DNA from: Trifolium pratense
Lineage: Eukaryota > Streptophyta > Magnoliopsida > Fabales > Fabaceae
Direction: 5' to 3'
NCBI RefSeq assembly: GCF_020283565.1
Contig: NC_060064.1
Coordinates: 22,216,337 to 22,280,336 of the forward strand
Length of the DNA stretch: 64,000 nt
Positions 1 to 12,604 of this stretch are shown in pieces. Made by a program: the position numbers and the translations under genes. How positions within the stretch are numbered: position 1 is the stretch's first letter; each line of letters starts with the position of its first letter. Below the pieces are notes generated by a model, which worked only from the letters and a program-made list of their open reading frames with translations, was not told where the DNA came from and searched no databases.

Positions 1-3000
1 CTAAGGTAGGAAAATGAAAAATATCAGCCACCAGTTTGAATTTTCACAAATATGAAAGGGATATCATTATAGTTGAATATATCAATACCTAACGGTCTCA
101 AGAGGAAACCATCTTCATCAACCCAGACCATTTGATACTGTGATAACTCGTTAACTTTCTGAACACAAATATCTGAGATAACATGATTTTAGTAACTTAT
201 AGCGGGGAATTGGGGGAAACTATCTAGGTGAAAGAGAAATGGAGATACTAAGTAATAGAAAGCTATAAAAGATAACCAGATGGTGACAATTGTACCTTGC
301 ACATGCTTCTCTAAACGATTGTCAGAAATTCCTTTCTTAATTGCATAGTTCTCGGGATTCTTCTCATGGATGAAAAATTTCATGAGATGAGATGGGATGG
401 TAGAAATAGACACTAAGACAAAACTAAAAGACTATTTCCACAATTGCTTTTGTACTCACTTACCCTTTTCATTCGAACATACAAGTATGAGCATTTCATC
501 CATTCAATTGCTTTTGTAATATCAGATACTGTCAGTTGAACTATTTCCGCAAGTAAATGCTCTGTCACAGATGAGAGTAACCTAGGATAAACAAAAATTG
601 ATTAGCTGAGCGGGATAAAATCCCATTGTTTACAGAATAAGAGCAAGATACTATGTTATATCCATTGGTAACATAGAAAGAGGATGTCTTACTGCGATTC
701 CACTACTTCACACCCGCTTAAGAGATTCTCATACAAATGAACCTGGAGTACAAGCATGTATGAGAGAAATATAAGAGCATGTGTGAAAGAACAGAGTTTG
801 TGATTAAAATTGAAGAACTTTGGGAGAGTAGAAGTTAAAAAGCATTCTGCAGAACAGTTCACCGTTTCTTTCCTTGTCATGATTATAACCATGCCTGTAT
901 CATCAAATGGTGGTCGGCCTGCCCTTCCAGACATCTGTACAATAAAAACTTTAGCCCAAATGATATATTAACAATAAAAAGTGAGGCCTACACCAATTAA
1001 AATAAGAAAGGAAAAATAATTCTACTTTTCATCCCATTTTTGCTACTAAAAATTCTTCCAATTTTTAGAAATGCAATTTCGAACATTGTCTGGAAGTGCA
1101 CTTCTAAATAAAATGTACTTCCAAACAATTTTTTCTTAAAGTTTCCATAAAATAGGAGAATTTAACACGCTTGGAAAATTGCATGTGCATTGTGGTACCA
1201 ACATGTTGGTCGTGGGCGTGGCCATTACTTTTTGAGATAGTCATTCCGTGCCATACTTATATACAACTGATACATGTATTGACACAAGTTTCAAATTAAG
1301 TAAAACCTTTTTCTGTGCCATACTTATATACAACCGATACATGTATCTGATTATTACTATACATATGAAATATATAATTACTCATCACTTGTCATTTTGC
1401 AATACTGTCTATATATAAACTAAAACTATCATAAGGTCTTAATAAGCAAACCTGCAATATAGTGGAGCGGTCATATTCCATGTAAAGACCTTTTTCCTTG
1501 TTGCTGGAAATAATAAACATTAAGAGGAGGGATCAAATTTGTTTCCTAATATACTACAATGAAGTGCATACATTATTTTAAAAATAAAACATACTAGTGT
1601 TGTGTTGATTTAATAACCACTGTATGCGCTGGGAGGTTGATTCCATGGGCTAGTGTATTTGTAGTGCATAGTACTTGGATGTCACCTTTGAGAAAAAGAC
1701 CTTCCACAATATTGCGATCTTTGAGGCAAAGCCCGCCATTGTGATAACCAACTGCAAGCAAAATATTTTGTTAAGTTTATTAGACAACAAGCCAATATGG
1801 TTGTTCCCTTGTTAGCTAAAGCGGTCATATTTAAGCCTCGTTGCAAAGCTTTTGATCATATTTCACCTTGTATTGTTTAAGTAGTTATTATTGAAATACA
1901 ATAACTAATTTCTGGTCAAGAAAAAACCATACCACCATATAGAATATATGATTGCATTTGTTTGTCACTAAGTGAAAGAGAAGCCTCCCTCAGCTGATCT
2001 TGCTGCTCTCTGCTCTTAATGAAAGGATTTGATTGACCAAAATTCATGACAATTTGAGCAAGTCTCTGAGCTGCTTCTTGAGCTCCTTTTCTTGTTGAAC
2101 AAAATATAAGCGCAGATTTCCCTTTAGAGTATTGCATGAGAATATCTGAAATTCGTTGTAGACATAGAAGGATGATTTTTCTTCTTATGTAGAAATGTTA
2201 ATAGCAGAGAAAAGTTACAAAGAATAAAGCCGTTAACTCGAATGCTGAATTACAATGCTTACCAAAAATATAGTTTTGAAGGCGCTGCATGGTAGTTTAA
2301 AACAGAAAGTAAGATAAAATTAAATGATAGAATAGATTATTTAAAATTATTGATACTATCTGAGTTAGTCAACTTCAAACCAACCTTCTCAAATAGAAAG
2401 TCATTCTTGGCTGGAGCATAGCCTGCATAAATTTAATAGTAAAACTTCAATAAATGGTTTGAAGTGACTGCCAGGATTACAGGCCAAAGCTCAAGACATT
2501 GACTAACACAATAAAAAATTCACAAGTTCAAATTTGGTGTGTTTCGTTGATATCATCTTTTTTTTTTCCTGCTGGAAAACCTCATACAACTTGATTATGT
2601 AGACTTTATAATTTCTATTAGTCCAATGAATGAAAATGATAAGAAACTGATTCAATTATGAATATGTTAAATTTACTAGCTTACCAAAAACCTTGGTTGT
2701 CAGCTTTACTGGCCTCATTTCTTCTCCAAACCTGTGAACATTCAAAAGGAAATACATTTCTGGATATTGACTAGCAGCATTATATAACAAAGCCATATAA
2801 TGAACGTGGAGGTGGAAAAGTACCTTTTGATCCCTTGGTCAGGAACCAGAAGCCACTTAGCTGCAATAGTGCGTATATTGCATGAAAATCATCCCATGGT
2901 TGTTTAAATGTTATTTTAACTCTTGTGACAACATCAAGTGAAATAGAAAAATACCTAGATCCTCAATATTTGGAATTGTTGCTGATAAAGCGAGGAAGCG

Positions 3001-4482
3001 GACCTGAGCCAAAGGATTTAATTTCATTTTTGGATTGCCAGAAATAATTTTTATTCTGCTAACAATTGCTTCCAGCGCAGCTCCACGTGGATCATTCAGA
3101 AGATGAACTTCATCAATTAGTAGAAGTGCTATGTCACTGAAAAAACTCAAACCACCGCTTTCTATACCATATCGTGACACTGCATCAAATTTCTAGTCAT
3201 TGAAAAATGAAGTTTAGCCACCTCATATAGTATCAACAAATCAGTCATAGCGTGTGCATGTCAGTCTGACAGGAAAAATAAATGTTTCTTGTGTCTCTTT
3301 GGATTGGGGAATATGTGCATAAACATTATACTTCATGATTATATTGAAATATACATCCATTTAATATTTCAGAAAAGAAAAAAGGAAAAACAAAGTACAC
3401 TAAAGATTAAGTGTCTTGATCTACTTATTTATAGATAACTCTCATTTGAATACTGACCTCTGGAGTGGTTAGAATGATATCTGCTTCATTTATATTTCTT
3501 GGAGTGTAAGATTCATTGTCACCTGTCAGCTCCAGGCAATATATCCCCCATGGTCCAAATTTCTGATTCCAATCACGGACCTTCTCCTGAACTAAAGCCT
3601 TAGATGGGGCAATATAGATCTTAACAGCAAGTGAGAAGATCATCGTACCAATAATAAGTCAATGAGACATGATAATTAAAATATATATCAAATTGTAAGC
3701 TTCAAATGATTCAGTTATTCACCATACAAATACTTGGGTTATTTTTTAGGCACCAATACAATAGTCTTCTTTATGGCAAAAAAAATATTGGGTTTACACC
3801 ATTGACACTAGAAGAAAGAGAACCTGTCTACAGGCTTTACCTTTCCTTGAACACAGACCAATACACTCATAAAGATTACTATGAGAATAGTTTTCAGTGC
3901 TAGAATCTTGTGGGAAATTACTTACTGTTTTAAGAGATCCCTTCACATGTATGAATCTTCCCTCGGATGATATGGACTTGGAGAGAAGCCTCAAAATGCA
4001 AAGCTCAAAGAGTACTGTTTTACCACTTCCGGTCGGAGCAGAGATGACCATGTTTACATCGGAGTGGTAACAGGTAGGAAAGCATTCACTCTGAAGTGAA
4101 TTAAAATATCTGTGTGCCACATAACATAGAGAGATCATTAATATGCTAATAAGAACCCATGTGATGTGAGATCACTTTAGGTGCACATTCTTTTCCAACT
4201 CAACACTATCAGAGGTTTGAAATTGTACAGAAAAATCATTAATTTTATGTTATGCCACAAAGTATAAATAAGTGCAATCTCTTAACTAAAAGTATTTCGA
4301 AAATACGAGTTATAGAAGCTTAGTATGATACATGTTAAAAGCTTCACGCCAGCTAAACTTATCTGTAGCAGCAACCTACTATATCTGTCACATATAAAAA
4401 GAAAAATATAGTACCTGAAACTAAAACATGATTGAAAAGGTTGAGGCAAATCGAACACGGACTTCAAAGAATATGAATCCAT
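1..4482 (-). CDS. MER3: MER3/HFM1-type meiotic DNA helicase, N-terminal half (runs off left edge)
   Basis: Superfamily 2 (Ski2-like) DNA helicase needed for interference-sensitive meiotic crossovers (ROCK-N-ROLLERS in Arabidopsis, HFM1 in animals); it works on recombination intermediates in meiotic nuclei. I resolved 16 exons with GT-AG introns and consistent phases: 4415-4482, 3926-4109, 3458-3619, 2955-3192, 2824-2860, 2685-2731, 2385-2422, 2263-2284, 1933-2145, 1595-1751, 1452-1503, 863-934, 693-742, 464-581, 296-362, 89-172. They encode about 536 residues. Visible motifs: Walker A APTGSGKT (residues 47-54), DEVH box (165-168), SAT (208-210), and motif VI GRAGRP (409-414) preceded by QMS. 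The start MDSYSLKSV matches the family N-terminus as I know it. The last exon reads QKVNELSQYQMVWVDEDG, in the winged-helix region. The Sec63-like C-terminal half must lie left of base 1. No frameshift or stop was found in the joined exons. Confidence 0.95.
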
Positions 4483-5600
4483 AGTTGGGATAACTGCACA
4501 ATATCGAGTTGAAAACAGATTATCATGTTCTAAAGTACTAGATCAACAAAGCAAATAAGATAAGATACAACATTGCATATAACCAATCACTCCTTATCCC
4601 AAGTAATTTTCATACAATAGAGTTAAACAGTAACAACATGAAATTTCAACGTTAAGTATGCTAGTGAGCTTGACAAAAAATCACAAAACGAAGGTCAATT
4701 TCATGATTAAAAAATCAACGAAATCATTAATTTAAATTAATTAGCAATCCCATATAAGCGAGTTGGTAAACACCTCAAATTACATTTTCCAATTTTGCCA
4801 AAAAAACTAAACTAAAGATAAAATTAAAAAAAATGAAAAGATTATTCCATCAAATATTGCTGGAAATAGTAAGAAACCTAGAACTTCTCAACATTTCAAT
4901 TTAGCTTGAATTATCAATCAAAACAAGTATCACCAAATTTCAAGCTAGAAAATATATTTCGAAGATGAAAAAACAAATATCTTCAACAAATCGGTCACTA
5001 ACAATCAAATACAACTAAATTCATAGCAAATACCACAAAACTAAAAGGGGAAAAATCAAAATGCCAGATAAATTGCGAATTTCAGCAAAATGTTAGAAAA
5101 ATAAAAAATCATTTCGATGCAAAAGATTTCACACAATGACTGGATTTGGCAAATTTGAGATGAAAATAGAACATAGAAACCGAGAATTTGAGATTCATCG
5201 AAGAAAAAATTACTAACACATGAGCAACAAAATATGCACTAAACAAAAAGTGAAAGGTGAATTCTATCAGATTCCTAAGATTCAGAGGTAGATCCAGATG
5301 CAGAAGGAGAGAGGAACCTGAGAGAGGAAGAAGATGCAGTAGGATTCTTCAGTATGTTGAGAAAAGCGAGAGGAAAAGGGATTGAAAGAGAAAATTCTTA
5401 ATCGAGTGTGTAACTGTTATAGTAACTAACAGAAAATTCAAAAATTGAATACGGTGGCGGCATTTATATAATTTGATGAACTCATTTTCCCGGGAAAATC
5501 ACGGATCACGTTGTCAATGCCCAACTTCGAACTTTCTCGAATTTTATTATTTACTACTTATTAAAAAATTTGGAAATACTAACAAGTGGCCATATGCCCG
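4483..5600 (-). promoter_or_regulatory. MER3 5' leader, leader intron and probable promoter
   Basis: A short untranslated stretch (4483-4493) precedes the MER3 ATG and follows a good acceptor (reading GTGCAG on the minus strand). A likely donor lies near 5318 after a CT-rich leader (about 5319-5345, CTTCCTCTCTCAG then GT), so an intron of about 0.8 kb probably interrupts the 5' UTR. The AT-rich stretch 4494-5318 holds no other gene. The promoter should lie around 5350-5600; I see no clear TATA box. The intron position is inferred from splice consensus only. Confidence 0.5.
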
Positions 5601-5975
5601 TAACTCGTAGATTCATATGAGTTTACGAGTCTAGAATGTAAAAATGAATATAATCGAATATAAAATTGTTTTTTAATAGATTTGGATAAATTTGAGTAGA
5701 CTCATACAAATTACTATATACTCACGAGTCTATGGTGAGTTTATGCGTCTATAAGAAACTCAAAAAATGGTTCAAATTTTTTTCTTAAAATAAAATTAAA
5801 AGCACTTAAATTCATTTTCTATTCCGTGCGACGATATATTTAGAATTAAAAACATCGAAAACTCTCACTCTCCTCTTAAAGCAACGATAAAGTCCGCTAA
5901 GTCTCCTTCTTCGTTAGTAATTTGATTGGAGCTTTGAATGTTTGAAGTCATTGGCATATATGTTTTATGATATTT
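5600..5975. repeat. Truncated copy of the CGAGT-rich transposon found at 45933-46694
   Basis: This stretch shares ordered blocks with the intact element at 45933-46694: the terminal region with ACTCATATGAGTTTACGAGT-like words, the TCACGAGTCTATGGTGAGTT block, the 'aaaactctcactctcct' block and the shared stretch GAATGTTTGAAGTCATTGGC followed by ATATATGTTTTATGAT. The GGTTGTCA terminus is missing at the left end and the copy stops near 5975, so it lacks the right half. Confidence 0.7.
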
Positions 5976-6672
5976 TTTTTAACTTTGGCTCTGTTTGAAA
6001 ATAAAGTTCATTATCCCTCTAATCGAAGGATTGAGATAAGAGATGAACACACTATGCAGAGCGTTTCGTTAATTGACTCGAGAGAGTACGTAAATACAAA
6101 TACGTACCTCATCTTTAAACAAGTCTTATGTATTTAGAGTGATGAGAGGATAACATAATCAAAACCATTGTTATAAATTGCGATTCTAAGGTGTTTAGTT
6201 TTTATTATTGATTTCTTTTTATTTCTTGTCTTTGCAAAACCAAATCAAAATCATCTCCATCATCATATAACTTCTTACTTTCTACTAACTTTACAACTAT
6301 TGTGTTATATACCTTTTATCTCACAGGTTCATGTAAATTCAATACTCTTTTTATTACGTCGACATACTCATACACTTGCGAGTGTGTCAATATTGCATGA
6401 GCATATATTTTGAAAACGTAAGCAATATCAACAAAACTAACACATTCTTGCTTCCAACTGCTCAACCTATTTTAAACCTTTCATAGAATATGATTAAATT
6501 TTTCCCTTATGGTTCTTTCAAAATGCTAGTGTCCAAATATGTTCCCAAGTATTGACCACCCGAGTGAAATAAGTATGATTTAAAATATCTTCCCTAAGCT
6601 GCTGATCCACATTCTTGGAAAAGAAAAAAACTTCAATTTTTTGGTTGTTAATCTTCTGACCAAAAGTTTTAG
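5976..6672. other. Intergenic, AT-rich, no gene seen
   Basis: No open frame of note, no clear repeat ends. It separates the truncated repeat copy from the inverted repeat at 6673-6818. Confidence 0.5.
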
Positions 6673-6818
6673 GAGTTACTTTTGTCGCTCTACTGGTTAC
6701 TCAAACACTGTCCGCGACTTAGATAGAGGACGACTTTTTCTCCCAAAACGCCCTATTTATACACACAATGTGTAAAAATAGGGCGCGCGAGTAACCAGTA
6801 GGGTGACAAAAGTAGCTC
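6673..6818. repeat. Short inverted-repeat element (hairpin/MITE-like)
   Basis: Two 30-bp arms face each other: 6673-6702 (GAGTTACTTTTGTCGCTC...) and 6789-6818 (ending ACAAAAGTAGCTC), differing at a few positions. Inside them lies a second, nearly perfect palindrome: CGCCCTATTTATACACAC opposite GTGTAAAAATAGGGCG, about 6749-6785. The whole 146 bp could fold into a long hairpin. No target-site duplication is evident. It is probably a small MITE. Confidence 0.65.
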
Positions 6819-7268
6819 TAAAAAAGATCCGGACAATGTATCATACAATGGACTTGCTCAATAGAGCCTTTCGGCAAAAAGAAGATGATTGTTAGCAAAA
6901 GAAGGTGAAAAATTTGAAAATCAGATCTACATATACCCATAGTTTAATGAGAGTTGTTACTTAGACATAAAAAGTATGGACAAAAGATGGACACATTTTT
7001 ATTTACACATGTTGCACGTAAATCGAGGCCAAAAAATATTTAAAAAATCGGAAACAGTATTTTTGTCACATTTTTGTCGGTATTTTGTGTTGAATTATCA
7101 TTTCCTTAGTTTAATACTACTTCATAAAGGTTGTAAAATTGTCTTTGGCTCTTTGCACCTATAACATGTGGTTCCGCACCCTTTTAGACACCGTTTTATG
7201 GGATTTTGATACTTGCTTGATTTACTACGCCTAGTTTATATAACGGTAATTAACTTTTCTTAACAAGT

Positions 7269-7342
7269 GGTTTCGTGGTGTAGTTGGTTATCACGTCAGT
7301 CTAACACACTGAAGGTCCCCAGTTCGAGCCTGGGCGAAGCCA
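7269..7342 (+). tRNA. tRNA-Val(AAC)
   Basis: A complete nuclear cloverleaf. Acceptor stem GGTTTCG pairs with CGAAGCC (one T-G wobble), with discriminator A at 7342. The D arm contains the A box TGTAGTTGGTTA. The anticodon stem TCAGT/ACTGA encloses loop CTAACAC with anticodon AAC, which reads GUU valine codons. The T arm has B box AGTTCGAGCCT. There is no intron and CCA is not encoded. All stems are intact, so it is probably functional. Confidence 0.97.
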
Positions 7343-7350
7343 AACTAATG

Positions 7351-7365
7351 TTTTTTACTTTTTTT
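7351..7365 (+). terminator. RNA polymerase III terminator of tRNA-Val
   Basis: A run of six T (7351-7356) and then seven T (7359-7365) follows the tRNA 3' end by 9 nt, the usual pol III stop signal. Confidence 0.85.
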
Positions 7366-7592
7366 CCCTCTTGCACGTAATTTCTAGTTTTTCATTCGAC
7401 TACTATCATCTACATATATATGTATATTTATAATCTTCAGTTTTTCTTTTATTTGGTAACGATCAATATCCCAACTTTTTAGCTAAGAAGCAACTCCAAT
7501 ACAAAGAAGTATAATACATCTTGTAGAATAGAAGCACAACTGATTTATTGATATACTGTATTTTTTATTACATCCATAATTAAGGACAAAAC

Positions 7593-8067
7593 TTAAGAAA
7601 AATGACATCTTGGACAAACTTGAGATACTGCTGCAATCATTTGCTTCTCCGAAATGCCAACATTGCACATGTAAGCAAAGGATTTTGTGTATTTCCTTCC
7701 ATAGGTTGATAAGATACCACAATGACTCTCATAAGTTTTAAACTGCATAAAATATTGTGTTAAAATTATTAGTGTAACATGTATAAAACATAAACATTTT
7801 GGCATGCTAAAATAAATAGTTAGAATTTGAGAAACAATATATATGGTATGCTATGCTATGTCTAAATTAAAATTTAAGAAAGTGGCAAAAATAATCATTC
7901 TATAATATTTTGCTTACAAGTATTTTAAGACAGACCCGATCATCGACAAGAGGGTGACCAGATGCACGAACATGAAACATCATAGTGAGCTCTTCTTTTC
8001 TTCGAGGAGAAGATCTCCTATGAGATAGATCTTGTGGTCCACGTGCTCCTATGAGCAATTTCATCAT
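7593..8067 (-). CDS. Putative small two-exon gene or gene fragment, product unknown
   Basis: On the minus strand an open stretch from the ATG at 8067 runs to a donor at 7918 (ACTT, then GTAAGC). An acceptor (TTTATGCAG) precedes 7742, and the frame continues in phase 0 to a stop at 7593. The joined product is about 100 residues. It includes RASGHPLVDDRVCLKIL, then FKTYESHCGILSTYGRK, and ends VSQVCPRCHFS, with several cysteines. The amino-acid composition looks coding, but I do not recognise a family. Upstream of the ATG another frame is also open (ENALDDSMDKLKAQKELDD) and stops inside exon 1, so the true start or an upstream exon may be lost and this could be a decaying pseudogene. Confidence 0.35.
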
Positions 8068-8539
8068 CTAACTCTTTTTGAGCTTTCAATTTATCCATAG
8101 AATCATCAAGTGCATTTTCCAATTAAAATTATTCAAAAAATAATAATTATAATTTTAAGAGTGGAATATTAACACTCCAATTACAATTAAAAATCAGGAA
8201 GAAAAAAAATTAAGGTTAAGTATCCCGCCATCCTTAAAACTACATAAATTGAACACAGCTATAAGGTAATTTTTGCCACGGTGCTGCAAAGCAAATCATA
8301 GCTGGACAAAATGCCAAAAACTTTACTTCTTCTGGCCACATATTTGAATTTTGTTTCCCCCCTTTCATATCCTTCCTTGCTGGGCCAAAATACACAAGTT
8401 TAATCCTATTCGGCCCAACTTGATCCAGTCTGTTTATTAACTTTCCTTCATGCCAAACAAAAAAAAAAACTTCTTGCCCAAGAAGCATGCTTGACGCGTC
8501 ACTTTGACCTGTCACTCTCAAAGCAAAATTTTGCAGCAC

Positions 8540-8900
8540 TATACTCTGTTGTTGTTCTCTTTTGTTGACTGAATTTCAAAATTCAATTTTTCCCTCTCTC
8601 TATCAATATCAAAACTCACTTTCTTACTCATCTCACTCCCATTTTTTCTTGATTCCTTGGAACTTCTCTCTCCATAATCAACCATCTTGGATGGCATAAG
8701 CCAGAATCTCCAAAGGTTTCAAATTGCTTCTTCATCTGTTATTTCATGATTTAATTTCATCATTTGTTTTTTATGTGAAAATGAAATGTTTAATTGTCTA
8801 TCTATGTTTGCAAATTAGGTTATCTTCCCAATGGAATCCTTAGGTAATTTCATATTCTTTCTTTTTCCAAATCCCTAATTTTCTTCAATCGCATTTCTAA
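8540..8900 (+). other. Possible orphan gene leader (CT-rich 5' UTR with spliced-looking intron)
   Basis: CT-rich leader-like DNA is followed by a possible donor (CCAAAGGTTTCA, near 8716), a T-rich stretch, an acceptor (GCAAATTAG, near 8819), and ATGGAATCCTTAG followed by GTAATT. This resembles the 5' end of a plant gene with a leader intron. No matching coding body is visible downstream before unrelated AT-rich DNA. It could be a truncated gene end or chance. Confidence 0.25.
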
Positions 8901-11547
8901 TCCTCTTTATGTTTCGTTATTTCTTTTTCATTCTCTCATTAGAGGTAAAATTTTCATACCTGAATGAAGAAATCACGTTCTCGAAGGACACGTTCTTGAA
9001 TATTTCTACAGATTAAATACCTTTAAAAAAAACTACAGATTAAATAAACTCATACAATATTATCAAAATTAAATGAATTCTTACAACATACTAGTAGTAC
9101 TTAAAATGATGATATAGTTCACCATCAATACATTCATCCTTAAATTAAATAAATCCATACATGTGAGCGAATTCCATATTGGCCTTTTGATTTGAACCTT
9201 GATTCACTTTCCACGCCGAACTTGGCCAAGAATGATAATAGTAAGGTTATCGTGCATATCGGTTCGATTCATTGAGCCTTCGGTTTATAAAACTGAAAAC
9301 CGGGAACTTGACCAAACTATGCCGGTTTTCATGGGTTCGGGTTGGTTTTTTTAACCAAGCTAAGACATATCGATTTTTTTTTGTTTGGATTGGTTTGGGT
9401 CTTCGGTTTAATCTATTTTATCTGATCCGCTTATTCCCCTAAATTCTAGTGATACTAATGGTCATTTTATAATCGCCCTTGACGAAATTCGAACATAGAA
9501 TATTAAAGTTACAAGGTTAAACTCTTACCAATAAGTTAGCAACTAAATATATGCCATGGTGACTCGAAACCATACATGACATTAAGCATGTACACAAAAT
9601 CAATTCAATCGATCGATCTATTAACATAGCTAGACTATACGGAATTTTTCTTTCGTAACGTTGTGAAGTAACAAGAGAACTATGACATTTTCTCTAGTTA
9701 CAAGCAAAGGGATTGAAGCTTTTGTGAAGCCAAAGAAAGCTAAAGGAGCTTGATTTGTAATATTGTTCCATAGTGTGGTTAAGACAAAAGAAAACGAGTC
9801 AAAATAATTACTATATATAGGAAGGAGTGATGGCTATACATTGGCCACATTTGGAAAAGTTTATTCCAGCTGCTAAATGATCATGGTTATATACTTATAT
9901 TATGATATATGCTGTGTCCACTTTCCACTATCCGTAAAGGATCATGCCAAACACTATAAGCTTTCTACAAGAAGAAAAAATACACCATATGGGTCGGGTT
10001 GCTTTTTATTCTGATTGGCCGATTACTTTTGATTCAAAATTGAAAGTTAGTGTCTAGTGGTATTTTTTTATGGGTCTGTTTGATGTCTTTTTTGGTGGTT
10101 TGGAAGTTGAAGAGTGTCCTTCTAAAAATGAGAATATAAGTGAATCTCTATTAGGTGGAGTCTGTTTTAGTATTTTTCATGGGTGTTTCGCTTATAAACG
10201 GCGCATTTGTTTTGTAGTCTCTCTTTTATTGGTCTATGTCCGTCTTATGAGAAAACCTTATTATTTATAATAGTGTATTTTCCATTAAAAAAAAAACTAT
10301 AGGTCAAGCATCAACGTGGCAATCCACAATAATTAATATTTTTGGCCTCCGTTTAACACTACAATACCAAAGTTGGCAGTTGGTAACATTAGCCACTTAT
10401 TGTTCTTGCCAGCTATGTTTTCCAACATACTCCATTGGAGTATATTGCTGAAATAAATATTAGACTATCTTTACCAAAAAAAAAAAATTAGACTATCTCT
10501 AGTTCTCTACGAAACAATTGATGTTTTATTAGTTTATATGGCTTATTATAAGTGTCTCATTTGATTTGTGTGTTCGGTGCTTCTATAGTATATATTAATA
10601 AATTGAGTTGTATTGCTAAATTAATTATCATTTTTTATGAAGTAAAAAATTATTTGTTGTCTTTTATATTTTAAAAAATATATATTTTATAAGAAAAAAA
10701 TTACAATTTAACTGTTATATGTATTGTACTAACTAGTTGAGAGGTCTTCTCTTCATCATTTACACCTCTTGAAATTTTATTTTTTTTTGGTCAAGACACC
10801 TCTTGAATTTTAAATGGAAAAATATGAAGACACCTCTTGATATAAATTTATGTGACTACTTTAAAAAAATATTAAAAACGAAACTGAGAAGTAGTGCTTT
10901 ATTATATATGAAGATAGAAAGACAACTATGGTAGAATATAAACTATTTTGAAGAAACGTGTGCATATTATATTATACAAAAAAAGAAAAATATCCGTATT
11001 ATATATGACTACATTTTTAAGTCTAAAGAAAGAACTTATTGGATAAATACTTATAACAATGTTATATGTTATTTTGTGATCACCATTGTAATAAAATCTC
11101 ATAGCCTTGCCTTTTAGCCTTTTCTTCATCGCTATCCAGTAACCGTTTGCAATTGTACAACGTATGACTGTTGTTGGAAGGCAGACACTTATATTTGATT
11201 TTATGTTGGTGCATAATGTGTTGCATAGAAGATTACTCTTTTCCAAATGTATGATGATTGACATTTGATAGACTCGCAAGTGCATGAATTTATCGTCGTA
11301 ATTAAAAGAGTATTGATCTACAAGATTAAGAAGAAACAAAATAAATACTAAATATAAAAAGAAAGATTGAAATAAAAATAGTAAAATATAAGAGAATATT
11401 GGATGAGATATGCAAGCAAAATGAACTCAAATATATCTTTCTAATAAAATTCATTCGAGAATCATAGATTTCATTCCAAACAGTATTTAAATTTCTAACC
11501 CTGTCACATACACAATTATCATGAGAAAACAATTTATAACAAAACAT
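8901..11547. other. Intergenic, no gene supported
   Basis: AT-rich DNA with short T and A runs. At 9240-9420 there is a stretch rich in CGGTTT/GGTTTGG words of the kind seen in degenerate plant repeats, but no termini. Open frames in 10900-11560 are low-complexity, intron-like translations without splice support. Confidence 0.5.
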
Positions 11548-11783
11548 AGAGTAAACTCTCAAACAGCCCCTTAAATTTTAAAATTCGTCAAATATCCCCC
11601 TAAAATTTGGAAATAGGCAAATACCCTCCTGAAATTTTAAAAAAGTCAATCAAATTACCCCCTGACACTACCAGTCAGAGTCCACGCCAGGAGGCAATTT
11701 GATTGACTTTTTAAAATATTTCCAAATTTCATGGGATATTTGACGAATTTTAAATTTTCATACGGTATTTGACAGTTTGCTCC
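11548..11783. mobile_element. MITE with long terminal inverted repeats
   Basis: The left end (GAGTAAACTCTCAAACAGCC, continuing to AAAATTCGTCAAATATCCC) is matched in inverse by the right end (GGGATATTTGACGAATTT to GACAGTTTGCTCC). A second inner inverted pair flanks the centre (AGTCAATCAAATTACC versus GGCAATTTGATTGACTTT). No coding capacity. The family is not assigned because a target-site duplication is not clear. Confidence 0.75.
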
Positions 11784-12424
11784 AAAATATAAAGGCCCAC
11801 ATTAGAGGCGATTAATGGAACGTTTTGCTTAAGTAGGTGGAAATTCCTCGAACACCTCTTTACGCACGGTTTACACAAATAATTTTTATTTAAAGTCATG
11901 AAGAAACTAGAAATAGTACCTGTTATCTAATCTATATAAGAAAGTTAGTTGTTCTGGATAAGTCTAAACTACTCTTGCTTAAGTTGCTGTCATGTGTCCC
12001 AAATAAGGGTAATTAATGTCCCAAAATTTGATATCTGAACTAAAAGTACACACCATTTCTAATGGAACCAAGTCATATGAGCCATTTTATTAGTTTGTGA
12101 GTGAAAAAGTGTTTTATCAAACCAGTTTTTACATTGTAACTAAGCCACTTGAGCCATTTTGGACTTTTTGAGTGAAAATTCAGTTTGTGGAACTAAACCA
12201 TCTAAGCCATGTGAAGAAGTCACTTTCAAATTTTTTTGGATTCTCAATGTCTCAAATCAAATTTGAAATATCTTTTATTCAAATTTCTACTTTCCCTCTC
12301 AAACTCACATTCTCCCGTTAAATCTTACATTTCTTTTCTCTTTCTACCCATTCTCTTCACAATTTTCTCTCTCTCATTTTCTACTTTTTTTTCTATGCTA
12401 CTACTTTCTTCTTATTATATTCAA

Positions 12425-12560
12425 CTAGTCCCACACCCGTGCGATGCACGTGTGTTATTCAGTATTTTATATTATAATGATGAAAAATCATTCATATCAT
12501 TCGTATAAATTGAAACAATATGTATTATGAAAATTATAATAATAACATCAACAACAACAA

Positions 12561-12604
<44 letters not shown>

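Noticed and set aside
8240..8539. Minus-strand open frame of 99 residues
   Set aside because: Starts at a weak ATG, contains a phenylalanine run from an A tract, no splice partner and no recognised domain.
10926..11562. Two minus-strand open frames of 137 and 78 residues
   Set aside because: Hydrophobic, AT-driven composition, no recognisable domain, no promoter or splice logic; likely chance.
12236..12508. Plus-strand open frame of 90 residues
   Set aside because: CT-rich low-complexity DNA, and its end overlaps the Helitron 3' hairpin.
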